From DASUPK01 sp963848955 (lineage in GTDB: Bacteria > Actinomycetota > Thermoleophilia > Solirubrobacterales > 70-9): a DNA stretch of 64,000 bases. The notes beneath the pieces are model-generated. The model was not told where the DNA came from, did no database searches, and was given only the letters and a program-made list of their open reading frames with translations. Location of the stretch: contig CAWKFQ010000023.1 of the NCBI GenBank assembly GCA_963848955.1, positions 62,001-126,000 on the forward strand, read 5' to 3'. This document shows, one piece after another, positions 27,675 through 36,296 of this stretch; within the stretch, counting starts at the first letter, position 1, and every line of letters starts with the position of its first letter. The translations under genes were made by a program, and so were the position numbers.

Positions 27675-28854
27675 GTGGACGACCGCGTCCGCCGCAGGCA
27701 CCTGGATGAGCTGGCCGGCGAGCTCCGGCGCCGCCTGATCGAGCGCCGGCGTGCCCAGGCCGCCGCCGGCGCCGCGAGTCTCGGTCCGCTGCCCGAGGCG
27801 GTCCGCGATCTGGTGGACGAGGACGCGGCCATCCTCGAGCCCCTCACCCGCGAGCGCCTCCGCGAGCTGATCCTCCGAGAGGCCGTAGGGCTCGGGCCGC
27901 TCGAGGAGCTGCTCGCCGATCCTGCGGTCGAGGAGGTGATGGTGAACGGGCACGACACGGTCTACGTCGAGCGCCGCGGCCGGATCGAGCGGACCGATGT
28001 CACGCTTCCCGTCCGAGGGAGCGCTGCGGGATGCGATCGAGAGGATCCTGACGCCGCTGGGACGCCGGGTCGACGAGCTCAGTCCGATGGTGGATGCAAG
28101 GCTCGAGGACGGGTCTCGGGTGCACGTCGTGATCCCGCCGCTCGCCGTGGACGGCCCGACGATGTCGATCCGCCGCTTCTCGGCCGTGCGGCCCGGCCCG
28201 CGGGAGCTGGTCGAGCTGGGCACGCTCACCGAGGAGCTCCACGACCAGCTCTGTGCCGCGGTCGGGGCGCGGCGCAGCATCCTGGTGAGCGGCGGGACCG
28301 GATCGGGCAAGACGACGCTGCTCAATGCGCTGTCGGGCTTCATCGATCCGGAAGAGCGCGTGATCACGATCGAGGACGCCGCAGAGCTTCGCCTGCGCCA
28401 GCCGCACGTCGTGCGGCTCGAAAGCCGGCCGTCCAACGTCGAGGGGCGCGGCCGCGTCACCATCCGTGAGCTGCTGCGCGGGGCACTGAGAATGCGCCCC
28501 GACCGGATCGTGATCGGTGAGGTGCGAGGAGGCGAGGCGCTCGATCTGCTGATGGCGCTCAACACCGGCCACGAGGGCGCCCTCTCGACGGTTCACGCGA
28601 ACTCCCCCGACGACGCGCTCAGGCGCGTGGAGACCCTGGCCCTGATGGCCGGCGTCGGGCTGCCGCACGAGGCGATCCGCGATCAGCTCGGGCGCGGTCT
28701 CGACCTGGTCATCCACCTCGCTCGTCTCAGCGACGGCTCGCGCCGCGTCGTCGAGGTGGCGGAGGTGGTCAGGGCGGCCGGGTCCGTCGGGGTTCGTGGC
28801 CTGTTCAGGCTCGGCACCGAGACGGAGGGAGGCGTATGGGCCCGGCGGCCCTGA
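27675..28854 (+). CDS. tadA: TadA/CpaF-type pilus assembly ATPase, frameshifted
   Basis: About 392 residues. The N-terminal domain has ILREAVGLGPLEELLADPAV and EEVMVNGHDTVYVERRGRIE. The motor has Walker A GGTGSGKTTLL at about residue 205, the Asp box in VITIEDAAEL, Walker B RPDRIVIGEVRGGEALDLL and the His box GHEGALSTVHANS. One extra C near 28005 interrupts the frame. It energises Flp/Tad pilus assembly. The stop overlaps the tadB start by 19 bases. Confidence 0.9.
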
Positions 28855-29684
28855 TCGCACTCGCTGCGCTGGCCGGCGGGCTCGTCGCCGTGGCAATCCG
28901 CGAGGCGATCCTCTCGGCTCCCCGGGCCGTGGAGTGGCTGCGCGAGTCGGTCGAGCCCCTGCGGCGCATCGCGAGCGAGGGCCATGTGCCGAGCGCGGAG
29001 GAGCAGCGGCGGCTTGCGCTGCTCGGCAGCGCCTCGATCGCCGCTCTGGCGTTCCTGATCACGGGTCCCGGGCCGTGGGCGGTGGTCGCCGCGGCCGGCC
29101 CGTGGTGCGTCGGGGCGATCGTCACGAGAAGGAGCGAGGGGTACCGGCGCGCGGTCGAGCGCTCGGTCCCGGATATCGCCTTGGCGATCGCGGACGCAAT
29201 CTCCGGCGGCCATTCGGTGCGAGGCGCGCTGGCGGCCGCCTCGGAGTCACTCGAGGGGCCGTCGGCCGCTGAGCTCAAGCGGGTGGCGGCCGATCTTGAG
29301 CTCGGCGCTTCCACCGTCGTCGCTCTCGACGGAATGCGCAGCAGGGTCCGCTCGGAACGGGTGGACTCCCTCTCGACGGCTTTGCTCAGCCAGCAGGTGG
29401 CCGGTGGCGACGTGGCTGCCCTGATGCGACGGTTGGCTGCGGCGGCCGCCGAGCGCGACCGGGTCGACGATGAGGCCCGGGCCGCCACCACGCAGGCGCG
29501 ATTCACTGGGCTTCTGGTGGTCGCGCTGCCGGCCGGGGCGGCGCTGTTCGCCGAGCTTCTGCAGCCCGGATTCATCTCGCGGGTGATGGGCGAGCCCGCA
29601 TCGGCAGCGATGCTCATCGCGGCCGCGAGTCTGCAGGTACTGGGGTTCGCTGTGATCAGGCGACTCGGGAGGCCGTCGGGGTGA
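28836..29684 (+). CDS. tadB: TadB-type pilus assembly membrane protein
   Basis: Intact, 282 residues, with a type II secretion F domain. There are N-terminal helices (residues 3-22, 67-100), a cytoplasmic region (IADAISGGHSVRGALAAASE, LSTALLSQQVAGGDVAALMR) and two C-terminal helices. It forms the membrane platform with TadC. ATG 28836 lies inside the end of tadA, and the stop overlaps tadC by four bases. Confidence 0.85.
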   Translation: MGPAALIALAALAGGLVAVAIREAILSAPRAVEWLRESVEPLRRIASEGHVPSAEEQRRLALLGSASIAALAFLITGPGPWAVVAAAGPWCVGAIVTRRSEGYRRAVERSVPDIALAIADAISGGHSVRGALAAASESLEGPSAAELKRVAADLELGASTVVALDGMRSRVRSERVDSLSTALLSQQVAGGDVAALMRRLAAAAAERDRVDDEARAATTQARFTGLLVVALPAGAALFAELLQPGFISRVMGEPASAAMLIAAASLQVLGFAVIRRLGRPSG

Positions 29685-30529
29685 CGGGGGCGCTCGTCCT
29701 CGCCACGCTCGCGTTGCTGCTCGGCCTCGCCGCCGTGAGCCAACTCTTTCCCGGGAAAAGGCGCTCACCGAGCCCTTCAGCGGACGCCGATCCGGCACGG
29801 GGCATGGTCGACTCGCTGGCCGCCTGGTCGGCGCTCGGGACCCTCGACGCCCGGCTCGGCCTGTCGGCCCGGATCGCACGAGCGGGCCTCGCCGACCGGA
29901 TCGCAGTTGCGTCGCTGCTCGTCGCCAAGGCGGGCGGCGGCCTGGCCGGCGCCCTCTGGGCCGTGGTGCTCGCGCCCGCGGCGCCGAGCCGCCTCGCCTG
30001 GATCATCGCCGCCGCGCTTCCGGCGGCCGGGTTCCTGGGTCCGGACGCATGGCTGGAGCGCCGAGCGCGGCGCCGACTTCGGGCGCTGCGCGGCGGGTTG
30101 CCCGATGCGCTCGATCTGCTCGCTGTCGGCACCGCCGCTGGCCGCAGCCCACTTGCCGGGCTAGCCGAGCTCGGGAGTGGGGAGGGGCCGCTGGCGCGCG
30201 AGCTCGCCATGCTGTCCGCGGAGAGCTCCTGCGGCCTGGCCCAGAGCGAGGCTCTCGACTCCCTCCGGCGCCGGGCTCCGGTCCGGGAGGTCGCGGCGAT
30301 GTGCGGGGTGATCGAGCGCTCGCGGCGCTACGGATCGCCGCTCTCGGACCAGCTTCGTGAGCAGGCGACGGCACTCCGCGGCGTTCAGCGCCGCCGGATC
30401 GAGGAGGAGGCGGCCCGTGCCGCGCCCAAGATCCAGCTCGCGGTGGCCCTGCTGCTCGTTCCCTCGGTCCTCTTGATGATCGCGGCCGGCCTGCTCGCCA
30501 ACATCGACCGCTTCATGGCCGGGTTTTGA
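29681..30529 (+). CDS. tadC: TadC-type pilus assembly membrane protein
   Basis: Intact, 282 residues, GTG 29681 overlapping the tadB stop. It has the same F-domain layout as tadB: helices near residues 3-22 and 80-118, the segment LPDALDLLAVGTAAGRSPL, and C-terminal helices IQLAVALLLVPSVLLMIAAG. No pilin, prepilin peptidase or CpaE gene lies next to it, so the tad locus in this window is only the motor, platform and CpaB parts. Confidence 0.85.
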   Translation: MTGALVLATLALLLGLAAVSQLFPGKRRSPSPSADADPARGMVDSLAAWSALGTLDARLGLSARIARAGLADRIAVASLLVAKAGGGLAGALWAVVLAPAAPSRLAWIIAAALPAAGFLGPDAWLERRARRRLRALRGGLPDALDLLAVGTAAGRSPLAGLAELGSGEGPLARELAMLSAESSCGLAQSEALDSLRRRAPVREVAAMCGVIERSRRYGSPLSDQLREQATALRGVQRRRIEEEAARAAPKIQLAVALLLVPSVLLMIAAGLLANIDRFMAGF

Positions 30530-30530
30530 C

Positions 30531-30749
30531 CTAGATGAACCGATCCGGGTGGCAGCGCAGACAGGCCCGGAACCCGTCGCTGCGCGCCGCGGCGGCGGTG
30601 CGGTAGAAGCGGACGTTCTCGCGCTTCGGCGTGCGTGCGGGGCAGCCGGGCCGGCAGTAGATGCCGGTCGACGTCACCGCCGCGAAGAACTCGCCCGCGA
30701 GGGTCTCATCCCTGGTCTCCATCGCCCTGTATCGCTGCTCGAAATCCAT
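30531..30749 (-). CDS. Stand-alone Ada-type zinc-binding domain protein
   Basis: A 72-residue protein matching only the N-terminal zinc domain of the Ada methyl-phosphotriester repair protein. It has RYRAMETRDETLAGEFFAAV, TGIYCRPGCPARTPKRENV and FRACLRCHPDRF, with the four cysteines (CxxxC ... CxxC) that bind zinc. The AraC-type helix-turn-helix and methyltransferase parts are absent, and the protein stops right after the last Cys pair. It may be a minimal sensor or a truncated gene. Confidence 0.75.
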   Translation of the reverse strand: MDFEQRYRAMETRDETLAGEFFAAVTSTGIYCRPGCPARTPKRENVRFYRTAAAARSDGFRACLRCHPDRFI

Positions 30750-30816
30750 CTGCGGGTCTCCTTCCGCTCGGCTTCCGCCGATGAAACGGCCGGAGGAGCC
30801 GGCTTGTGAGAAGTGA

Positions 30817-31011
30817 TCACCGCCCGAAGCGAATCGGCTCGAACTCGTAGCCGCATTGGGGGCAGTCGCGCCGCTCGAGCCGGACCCGGCGACCGCAGCG
30901 ATGGCGTGGGCGGGTCGGAGGCCGGTGGAGGAGGGTAACCGTGACAAGGAGCGCGAGCAGGGCGAGGACCGCCAGGCCGAATGTCGTCAGGTTGAGAATC
31001 ACCGCGGTCAT
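30817..31011 (-). CDS. Small membrane protein with C-terminal zinc ribbon
   Basis: A 64-residue protein with one helix (LTTFGLAVLALLALLVTVTLL, about residues 8-27). The tail carries Cys at HRCGRR and CPQC in RRDCPQCGYEFEPIRFG, a partial zinc ribbon. There is no strong ribosome site at ATG 31011. The family is not recognised. Confidence 0.5.
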   Translation of the reverse strand: MTAVILNLTTFGLAVLALLALLVTVTLLHRPPTRPRHRCGRRVRLERRDCPQCGYEFEPIRFGR

Positions 31012-31202
31012 TGGGGGCTGGAAGGGTGTGCCCGATCCCTCCCTCCTGCAACCGCCCTTGCAGGAAGTGGCCTCCTCGCGGTCCAAACGGGCGATCGCCC
31101 TGATCGCCGCAAACCGCATCGGAATGCGGTTTTCAGGCCCTCGGGGGACCGGGTAGCAATTCCGTCCGACGGATCGAGTCAAATTCCGCCGGCCACGATG
31201 TG

Positions 31203-31231
31203 TTGCAAAGTGGGACAGAGTGGGTTAGCGT
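31203..31231 (+). promoter_or_regulatory. Probable sigma-70-type promoter of the mraZ/dcw operon
   Basis: TTGCAA (31203-31208) and TAGCGT (31226-31231) are separated by exactly 17 bases, about 110 bases before the mraZ start. The MraZ boxes overlap the spacer and the -10. Confidence 0.6.
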
Positions 31232-31235
31232 GGCG
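31211..31235 (+). promoter_or_regulatory. MraZ operator: three TGGGN-type direct repeats
   Basis: TGGGA (31211), TGGGT (31221) and TGGCG (31231) are spaced exactly 10 bases apart with 5-base gaps. This is the layout known for MraZ binding sites in other bacteria. The third box is degenerate. They overlap the promoter, consistent with autoregulation of the dcw operon. Confidence 0.75.
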
Positions 31236-31342
31236 ACCAAGAGTTGGTCATAGGGCCGGGGTGATGAGGCTCCTCCCACCTCACCACCCCGGCCCGCTCC
31301 GAACCAGGGGTGCCAACTCGTCCTTAGGAGAGGAAGCCCACC

Positions 31343-31789
31343 TTGTCGTTTCTCGGTCAGTACGAGCACAACCTCGATGCGAAGGACCGTCTCACGGTCC
31401 CGTCGAGGTTCCGTGCGGCGCTCGCCGATGGAGTCGTTCTCGCCAAGGGACTCGAACCCTCCGTCTGGGTGTTCGCGCCCGCGGGCTACGAGCGCTTCAC
31501 CCAGCAGTTCCTCGGCAAGACCAACCCGCTCGGCCGGCAGGGCCGGATGATGCGCCGCCACTTTCACGGCGGCGCCTTCGACGACACCCTCGACTCGGCG
31601 GGCCGCATCCGGCTGCCGAAGAAGCTGATCGAGCACGCCGGCCTGGGGGAGGGCCCCTGCGTGGTCGTCGGCTCCGACGACTGGTTCGAGATCTGGAACG
31701 CCGAGCGCTGGGCCGCCTACGAGAAGGAAATGGACGAGGAGGTCTCCGACGTCGCGGAGAACCTCTCCGAGGACGAGCGAGGAGGCTGA
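31343..31789 (+). CDS. mraZ: Transcriptional regulator MraZ
   Basis: A 148-residue protein from TTG 31343, preceded by AGGAGAGGAAG. It has two SpoVT/AbrB-like halves, each with the DxxxR motif: LDAKDRLTVPSRFR (about 11-24) and LDSAGRIRLPKKL (about 82-94). The acidic tail DEEVSDVAENLSEDE is typical. MraZ usually represses the dcw operon through the boxes upstream. First gene of the cell-wall and division cluster. Confidence 0.95.
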   Translation: MSFLGQYEHNLDAKDRLTVPSRFRAALADGVVLAKGLEPSVWVFAPAGYERFTQQFLGKTNPLGRQGRMMRRHFHGGAFDDTLDSAGRIRLPKKLIEHAGLGEGPCVVVGSDDWFEIWNAERWAAYEKEMDEEVSDVAENLSEDERGG

Positions 31790-31790
31790 G

Positions 31791-32795
31791 ATGGCGGGCA
31801 CCGCAACTCATCGCGTAGTGGGATCCCTTGCCGAGTCAGCGAACCTTACGTACGTGCCCAAGGATCACGAACCCGTCCTCGCCGAGGAGCTGATCGACCT
31901 GCTCGACCCCCGCCCGGGCGAGACCTTCGTCGACTGCACCTTCGGCGGCGGCGGCCACGCGCGCCTGATCGCAGAGCGGCTCGGATCCGACGGCGAGCTG
32001 ATCGCCGTCGACCGCGACCCCACCTCGGAGGAGCGCTGGCGGGAGTTCGCCGCTGACGCGCCCAGCCGGGCCCGTTTCCTGCGCGCCGACTTCGTCGCGG
32101 CCCTCGAGGGACTGCGGGGCGAGGGTGTCCGGCCCGACGGCATCGTCTTCGACCTCGGCATGTCCTCGATGCAGGTGGACGCCTGGGAGCGTGGCTTCTC
32201 CTACTCCTACGACGCGCCCCTCGACATGCGGATGGACCCGACCCAGAGCCTCTCGGCCGCAACCGTGGTCAACGACTGGCCCCAGGACAGGCTGGCTCGC
32301 GCGATCCGCGAGTTCGGCGAGGAACGCCGAGCCGGCTCCATCGCCCGTGAGATCGTCAAGCGCCGACCGATCGAGACGACCTCGCAGCTGGTCACCGCGA
32401 TCAAGGCCGCGATTCCGCCCTCCGAGCGCTTCGGGCGTGGGCATCCGGCCAAGCGCACCTTCCAGGCCATCCGGATCGCGGTCAACGGTGAGCTCGAGTC
32501 GCTCGATCGTGCGCTGCCGCTCGCCTGGGACATCCTCAGGGTCGGCGGGCGTCTCGGCGGGATCTCCTTCCACTCGCTCGAGGACAGGCGCGTCAAGCGC
32601 TTCCTCGCCGACCGTGCCCGGGGCTGCGTCTGCCCGCCGGAGCTTCCGGTCTGCGTCTGCGGGCGTGAGCCCGAGGCAGACCTGCTCACCAAGCGCGCGG
32701 TCTCGCCGGGGACCGAGGAGCTCGAGCGGAATCCGCGCGCCGGGTCGGCCCACCTGCGAGCGGCGCTCAAGATCCGCGAGGAGGAGCAGGCCTGA
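31791..32795 (+). CDS. rsmH: 16S rRNA (cytosine-1402-N4)-methyltransferase
   Basis: Methylates C1402 of 16S rRNA. 334 residues. The SAM motif FVDCTFGGGGHARLIAERLG (about 46-65), VFDLGMSSMQVD, RGHPAKRTFQAIRIAVN and the late GGISFHSLEDRRVKRFL are all present. It starts one base after the mraZ stop. An in-frame ATG/GTG choice within the first 25 residues is possible because the core begins at KDHEPVLAEEL. Confidence 0.95.
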   Translation: MAGTATHRVVGSLAESANLTYVPKDHEPVLAEELIDLLDPRPGETFVDCTFGGGGHARLIAERLGSDGELIAVDRDPTSEERWREFAADAPSRARFLRADFVAALEGLRGEGVRPDGIVFDLGMSSMQVDAWERGFSYSYDAPLDMRMDPTQSLSAATVVNDWPQDRLARAIREFGEERRAGSIAREIVKRRPIETTSQLVTAIKAAIPPSERFGRGHPAKRTFQAIRIAVNGELESLDRALPLAWDILRVGGRLGGISFHSLEDRRVKRFLADRARGCVCPPELPVCVCGREPEADLLTKRAVSPGTEELERNPRAGSAHLRAALKIREEEQA

Positions 32796-33640
32796 TGGAG
32801 GCAGCGACGGCACGCACCGCTCCCGCAGCAAGACCCGCGCCGCGGACCAAGCCGCGCCGGAAGGCGCCACACAGGACGGGTCGCTCCTCGGCTTCGCCTG
32901 CGGAGCGCCCTCGCATCAAGCGGCGAGCGCGCCCGGCCAGGTCTTCAGCGAGGACCCAGCAGGCCCCGGCGGGCAGGTTGATCCGTCCCGCGATGGCGGG
33001 CGCAGCGCTCTTCCCGCAGGCCGCGATGCGCAGCGCGGGCGCCGTCCGCGACTTCTCGGACTCGAGCCTGATCGTCCGCCTGACGCGGGGCCGCGGCTGG
33101 ATCGCCGTGCTCTGCGCGCTGCTCGGCGGGATCGTCGCCCTCAACGTGCTCAGCCTCAGCCTCACCGCGGGCTCCGGCCGCACCTCGCTGGAGATCGACG
33201 AGCTGAAGACCCAGGTCTCCGGGCTCCAGGCCCAGATCGAGGAGAAGCTCTCCGCCAGCAAGGTCGAGGCGGAGGCCTTGAGGCTCGGGCTGGCGAACCC
33301 CGACCCGAAGGCGATCACCTTCCTGAGCGCGTCCGACGCCGACGCCGGGCGCGTGGCGCATCTGCTCGCCACCGACGGCTTCCTCCTGGCGCCCAGCCTG
33401 CCGTCGAGCTATCCGGCCCCTGGGACCTCCTACGCGCCGATTCCGACGACGAGCCCGACCACGACGACGACCGCGACGACCCCAAGGACGACCCCAACCA
33501 CCGCGGCGCCGACGACCACCGTGCCGCCGAGCACCGCACAGGCTCCGAGTGGGGCGAGTGCGACCTCGGGCAGCGGGACGTCGACCAGCGGCACCTCGGG
33601 CGGATCGTCGACGGCCACGACCGGAGGAGTGGGGCTCTAG
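32795..33640 (+). CDS. ftsL: FtsL-like division protein with extended tails
   Basis: Position between rsmH and ftsI, one membrane helix (GWIAVLCALLGGIVALNVLSL, about residues 102-122) and a following coiled-coil (LEIDELKTQVSGLQAQIEEK) identify a FtsL-type protein. At 281 residues it is long for the family. It has a basic N-terminal arm of about 90 residues and a Thr/Ser/Pro-rich outer tail of about 80 residues. Its start overlaps the rsmH stop by one base. FtsL joins FtsQ/FtsB and activates FtsWI at the septum. Confidence 0.8.
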   Translation: MEAATARTAPAARPAPRTKPRRKAPHRTGRSSASPAERPRIKRRARPARSSARTQQAPAGRLIRPAMAGAALFPQAAMRSAGAVRDFSDSSLIVRLTRGRGWIAVLCALLGGIVALNVLSLSLTAGSGRTSLEIDELKTQVSGLQAQIEEKLSASKVEAEALRLGLANPDPKAITFLSASDADAGRVAHLLATDGFLLAPSLPSSYPAPGTSYAPIPTTSPTTTTTATTPRTTPTTAAPTTTVPPSTAQAPSGASATSGSGTSTSGTSGGSSTATTGGVGL

Positions 33641-33652
33641 GGCCCTGAGGGG

Positions 33653-35311
33653 ATGCGGGGCATCGACCGCCGGCTGGGGGTGCTCTTCTGCGGATTCCTG
33701 CTGATCTTCTCGTTCGCGGTCGCCCGCTCGTTCTGGCTCCAGGGGGTGCGGGGCGGCACCCTGCGGGCCGAGGCGCACAGCCAGCAGGTCACGGAGGTGA
33801 CGGTTCCGGGTCAGCGGGGCCGCGTGCTGGATCGGAACGGCAAGGTGCTGGCGTCCTCCGAAGACGCCGCCGACGTGATCGCCACTCCGTACCAGGTCAA
33901 GAATCCGGGGCAGACGGCGCTCCGGCTGCACGACCTCCTGGCGGTGCCCACCCCCGACCTGGTCTCCAAGCTCGCCGACCGCAGCTCCGGCTTCGAGTAC
34001 CTGGCGCGGAAGGTGGACGCGGACACCGCCTCCACGATCAAGAACCTCAACATCGCCGGGGTCTCGACCGTGCCGACGAGCCGCCGCCTCTACCCCCAGG
34101 GCGAGCTCGCCGCCCAGGTGATCGGTGCTGTCGGGACGGACAACCAGGGCCTCACCGGGCTCGAGCATTCCGAGAACGACGCACTCGGCGGGGCGAACGG
34201 GGAACAGGACGTGGTGCACGACGCGATGGGGCGCCCGCTCCGGATGGACACCGTGAAGCCCGCGAGCGTCGGGGAGGACATCCAGACGACGATCGACGCG
34301 GCGATCCAGGGAAAGACCGAGGAGGCCCTCTCGCAGGCGGCAGAGCACTACGGAGCAAAGGGCGCGACCGCGATCGTCATGAACCCCAACACCGGAGAGG
34401 TCCTGGCGATGGCCAACTGGCCGGGCTTCGACCCCTCCGACCTCCAGGACGCGACCCCTGACGAGCTCGAGAACCGGGCGACCGGCTTCACCTACGAGCC
34501 AGGGTCGACCTTCAAGGCCTTCACCGTCGCCTCCGCGCTCTCCGACCACGTGGTGACGCCGAATTCGAGCTTCTACCTCCCGCCCGAGATCCGCGTCTAC
34601 GACCGGACCATCGGCGAGGCCCATGAGCGCGGGGCGATCACCCTGACCACCGCCCAGATCCTCGCTCAGTCCTCGAACGTCGGTGCCGTGACGATCGGGA
34701 TGAAGGAGGGGGCCACGCGGTTCTCGGAGTGGATCAACCGCTTCGGCTTCGGCCGGCCGACGGGGTTGGACTACCCGGGCGAGGAGCGCGGCATCGTCCC
34801 TGAGCTGAAGGACTACTCGGGCTCGACGATGGGCAACCTGCCGATCGGCCAGGGGCTGGCGGTGACGCCGATGCAGATCGCGACCGCCTACGCGGCGATC
34901 GCCAACGGCGGCATCCTGCGGCGGCCCACCCTGATCAAGTCGGTCGGCGGGCAGCCGGCCGAGGGCGACGCCGATCCGCACCGGGTGATCGGCCCGCGGG
35001 TCGCGGGGCAGCTCCGGCGGATGCTGGAGGGAGTGCTCGAGCCGGGCGGCACGGCGTCGGCCGTCAGCGTTCCCGGCTACGTGCTGGCGGGCAAGACCGG
35101 AACGGCCCAGAAGGTCGAAAACGGCACGTACTCGGACACCAAGTACGTCGCCTCATTCGTCGGCTTCGCCCCGGCTCAGCACCCGAAGCTGCTGGTCGCC
35201 GTGGTGGTGGACGAGCCGCAGTACGTCCACGTCGGCGGCGCAGTCGCGGCGCCCGTGTTCGGCCAGATCGCCGCCTTCGCCCTGCCCTACCTGGGGATCT
35301 CCCCCAACTAG
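33653..35311 (+). CDS. ftsI: Penicillin-binding protein FtsI (septal transpeptidase)
   Basis: Intact, 552 residues. An N-terminal membrane anchor (LGVLFCGFLLIFSFAVARSFW) and pedestal domain (RGRVLDRNGKVLASS) precede the transpeptidase domain. Catalytic Ser is about 284 in GSTFKAF, followed by SSN (about 341) and KTGTAQK (about 480). There are no PASTA domains at the C-terminus. It cross-links septal peptidoglycan. The next cluster gene, murE, is almost 1 kb away because an opposite-strand hydrolase lies between. Confidence 0.95.
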   Translation: MRGIDRRLGVLFCGFLLIFSFAVARSFWLQGVRGGTLRAEAHSQQVTEVTVPGQRGRVLDRNGKVLASSEDAADVIATPYQVKNPGQTALRLHDLLAVPTPDLVSKLADRSSGFEYLARKVDADTASTIKNLNIAGVSTVPTSRRLYPQGELAAQVIGAVGTDNQGLTGLEHSENDALGGANGEQDVVHDAMGRPLRMDTVKPASVGEDIQTTIDAAIQGKTEEALSQAAEHYGAKGATAIVMNPNTGEVLAMANWPGFDPSDLQDATPDELENRATGFTYEPGSTFKAFTVASALSDHVVTPNSSFYLPPEIRVYDRTIGEAHERGAITLTTAQILAQSSNVGAVTIGMKEGATRFSEWINRFGFGRPTGLDYPGEERGIVPELKDYSGSTMGNLPIGQGLAVTPMQIATAYAAIANGGILRRPTLIKSVGGQPAEGDADPHRVIGPRVAGQLRRMLEGVLEPGGTASAVSVPGYVLAGKTGTAQKVENGTYSDTKYVASFVGFAPAQHPKLLVAVVVDEPQYVHVGGAVAAPVFGQIAAFALPYLGISPN

Positions 35312-36180
35312 GAAACGGCAGCGGACTCGGATGAGCAGGCGAGGATCGCGGGGACGGCGAGGTCCCAGGAGCGTCTGGGAAGCTCGTGGCCGACGCCTTC
35401 GAGGGCGAGCAACTTGGCCGACGGGATGGTCTCGGCGAGCGCCAGACCGTGCTCGAACGGAAACACCGGATCGTCTCGACCGTGGATCACGACCGTGGGA
35501 ATGGCGAGCTCCTCCAGCCGACGGCGCGGGAGGTCCCCCTGATCCATCAGATCATGATTGGTGAGGGCCGACTCGATGTTCGTGGTGCGGTCGAACATCC
35601 TCGCCGCCACCGTGCCTGCATCGACCTCGTCCAGGGGCTCTGACGTGCTCGCCCCGGCGCGCTGCAGCTCGACCAGGTAGTCGATCACCTGCGCGCGATC
35701 GGTCCAGTCGGGCCGCTCGATCGCGAAGCGCTCGGCGGCCTCCGCGCTCATTGACGGCAGGTCCGAGTGGCCGCGGTCGGCGAAGCTGGTCGAGATCAGC
35801 ACCAGGGAGGCGACCCTCTCCGGGTGGTCGAGGGCGATCACCTGGGCCATCGCGCCGCCCATCGACATGCCCACGAGGTGTGCGGCCTGGACGCCCAGCG
35901 CGTCGAGGATGCCGATCGCGTCTCGGACCAGATCGCCTCCGGTGTATCCGGGCTCGCCGGGCGGATAGCTGAGCGACCGACCCGTGTCGCGGTGGTCGTA
36001 GCGGATCACGAATCGTCCGCCGGCGGCGATCCGGGCACAGAGCTCCTCGTCCCACCAGTCCATCGACGCTGCCGAGCCCATGATCAGCAAGACCGCCGGA
36101 TCGCGGCGCTCGCCGAAGGTCTCGGCACAGAGCGTGGCGCCGTTGGCGTTGAGGATCAGTTCGCTGCGCAGCTCGCCCAC
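35308..36180 (-). CDS. Alpha/beta hydrolase
   Basis: A 290-residue alpha/beta hydrolase. Oxyanion region LLIMGSAASMDWWDE, nucleophile elbow GMSMGGAM, acid in VIHGRDDPVFP, and the His in LEGVGHELPRR. GTG at 36180 has a GGGAGG upstream. It lies between ftsI and murE on the opposite strand; its stop overlaps the ftsI stop. It is related to esterases and dehalogenase-like hydrolases of unknown substrate. It is unlikely to belong to cell-wall synthesis. Confidence 0.9.
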   Translation of the reverse strand: MGELRSELILNANGATLCAETFGERRDPAVLLIMGSAASMDWWDEELCARIAAGGRFVIRYDHRDTGRSLSYPPGEPGYTGGDLVRDAIGILDALGVQAAHLVGMSMGGAMAQVIALDHPERVASLVLISTSFADRGHSDLPSMSAEAAERFAIERPDWTDRAQVIDYLVELQRAGASTSEPLDEVDAGTVAARMFDRTTNIESALTNHDLMDQGDLPRRRLEELAIPTVVIHGRDDPVFPFEHGLALAETIPSAKLLALEGVGHELPRRSWDLAVPAILACSSESAAVS

Positions 36181-36296
36181 CTCCCGGCTCTCGCCGTTTC
36201 GGGTTCCAATCAGTCTGACTCGTGAACGGCCCCAAATTCATCGCTGTGAGGCGGCGGGCGGGCCGTGGGGGAGGGTCGCTCCTAGAATCGCGCAGC

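Noticed and set aside
32945..34981. Very long minus-strand reading frame opposite ftsL and ftsI
   Set aside because: It mirrors the high third-position GC of the real genes, has no recognisable domain, and is rich in Arg, Gly and Ala.
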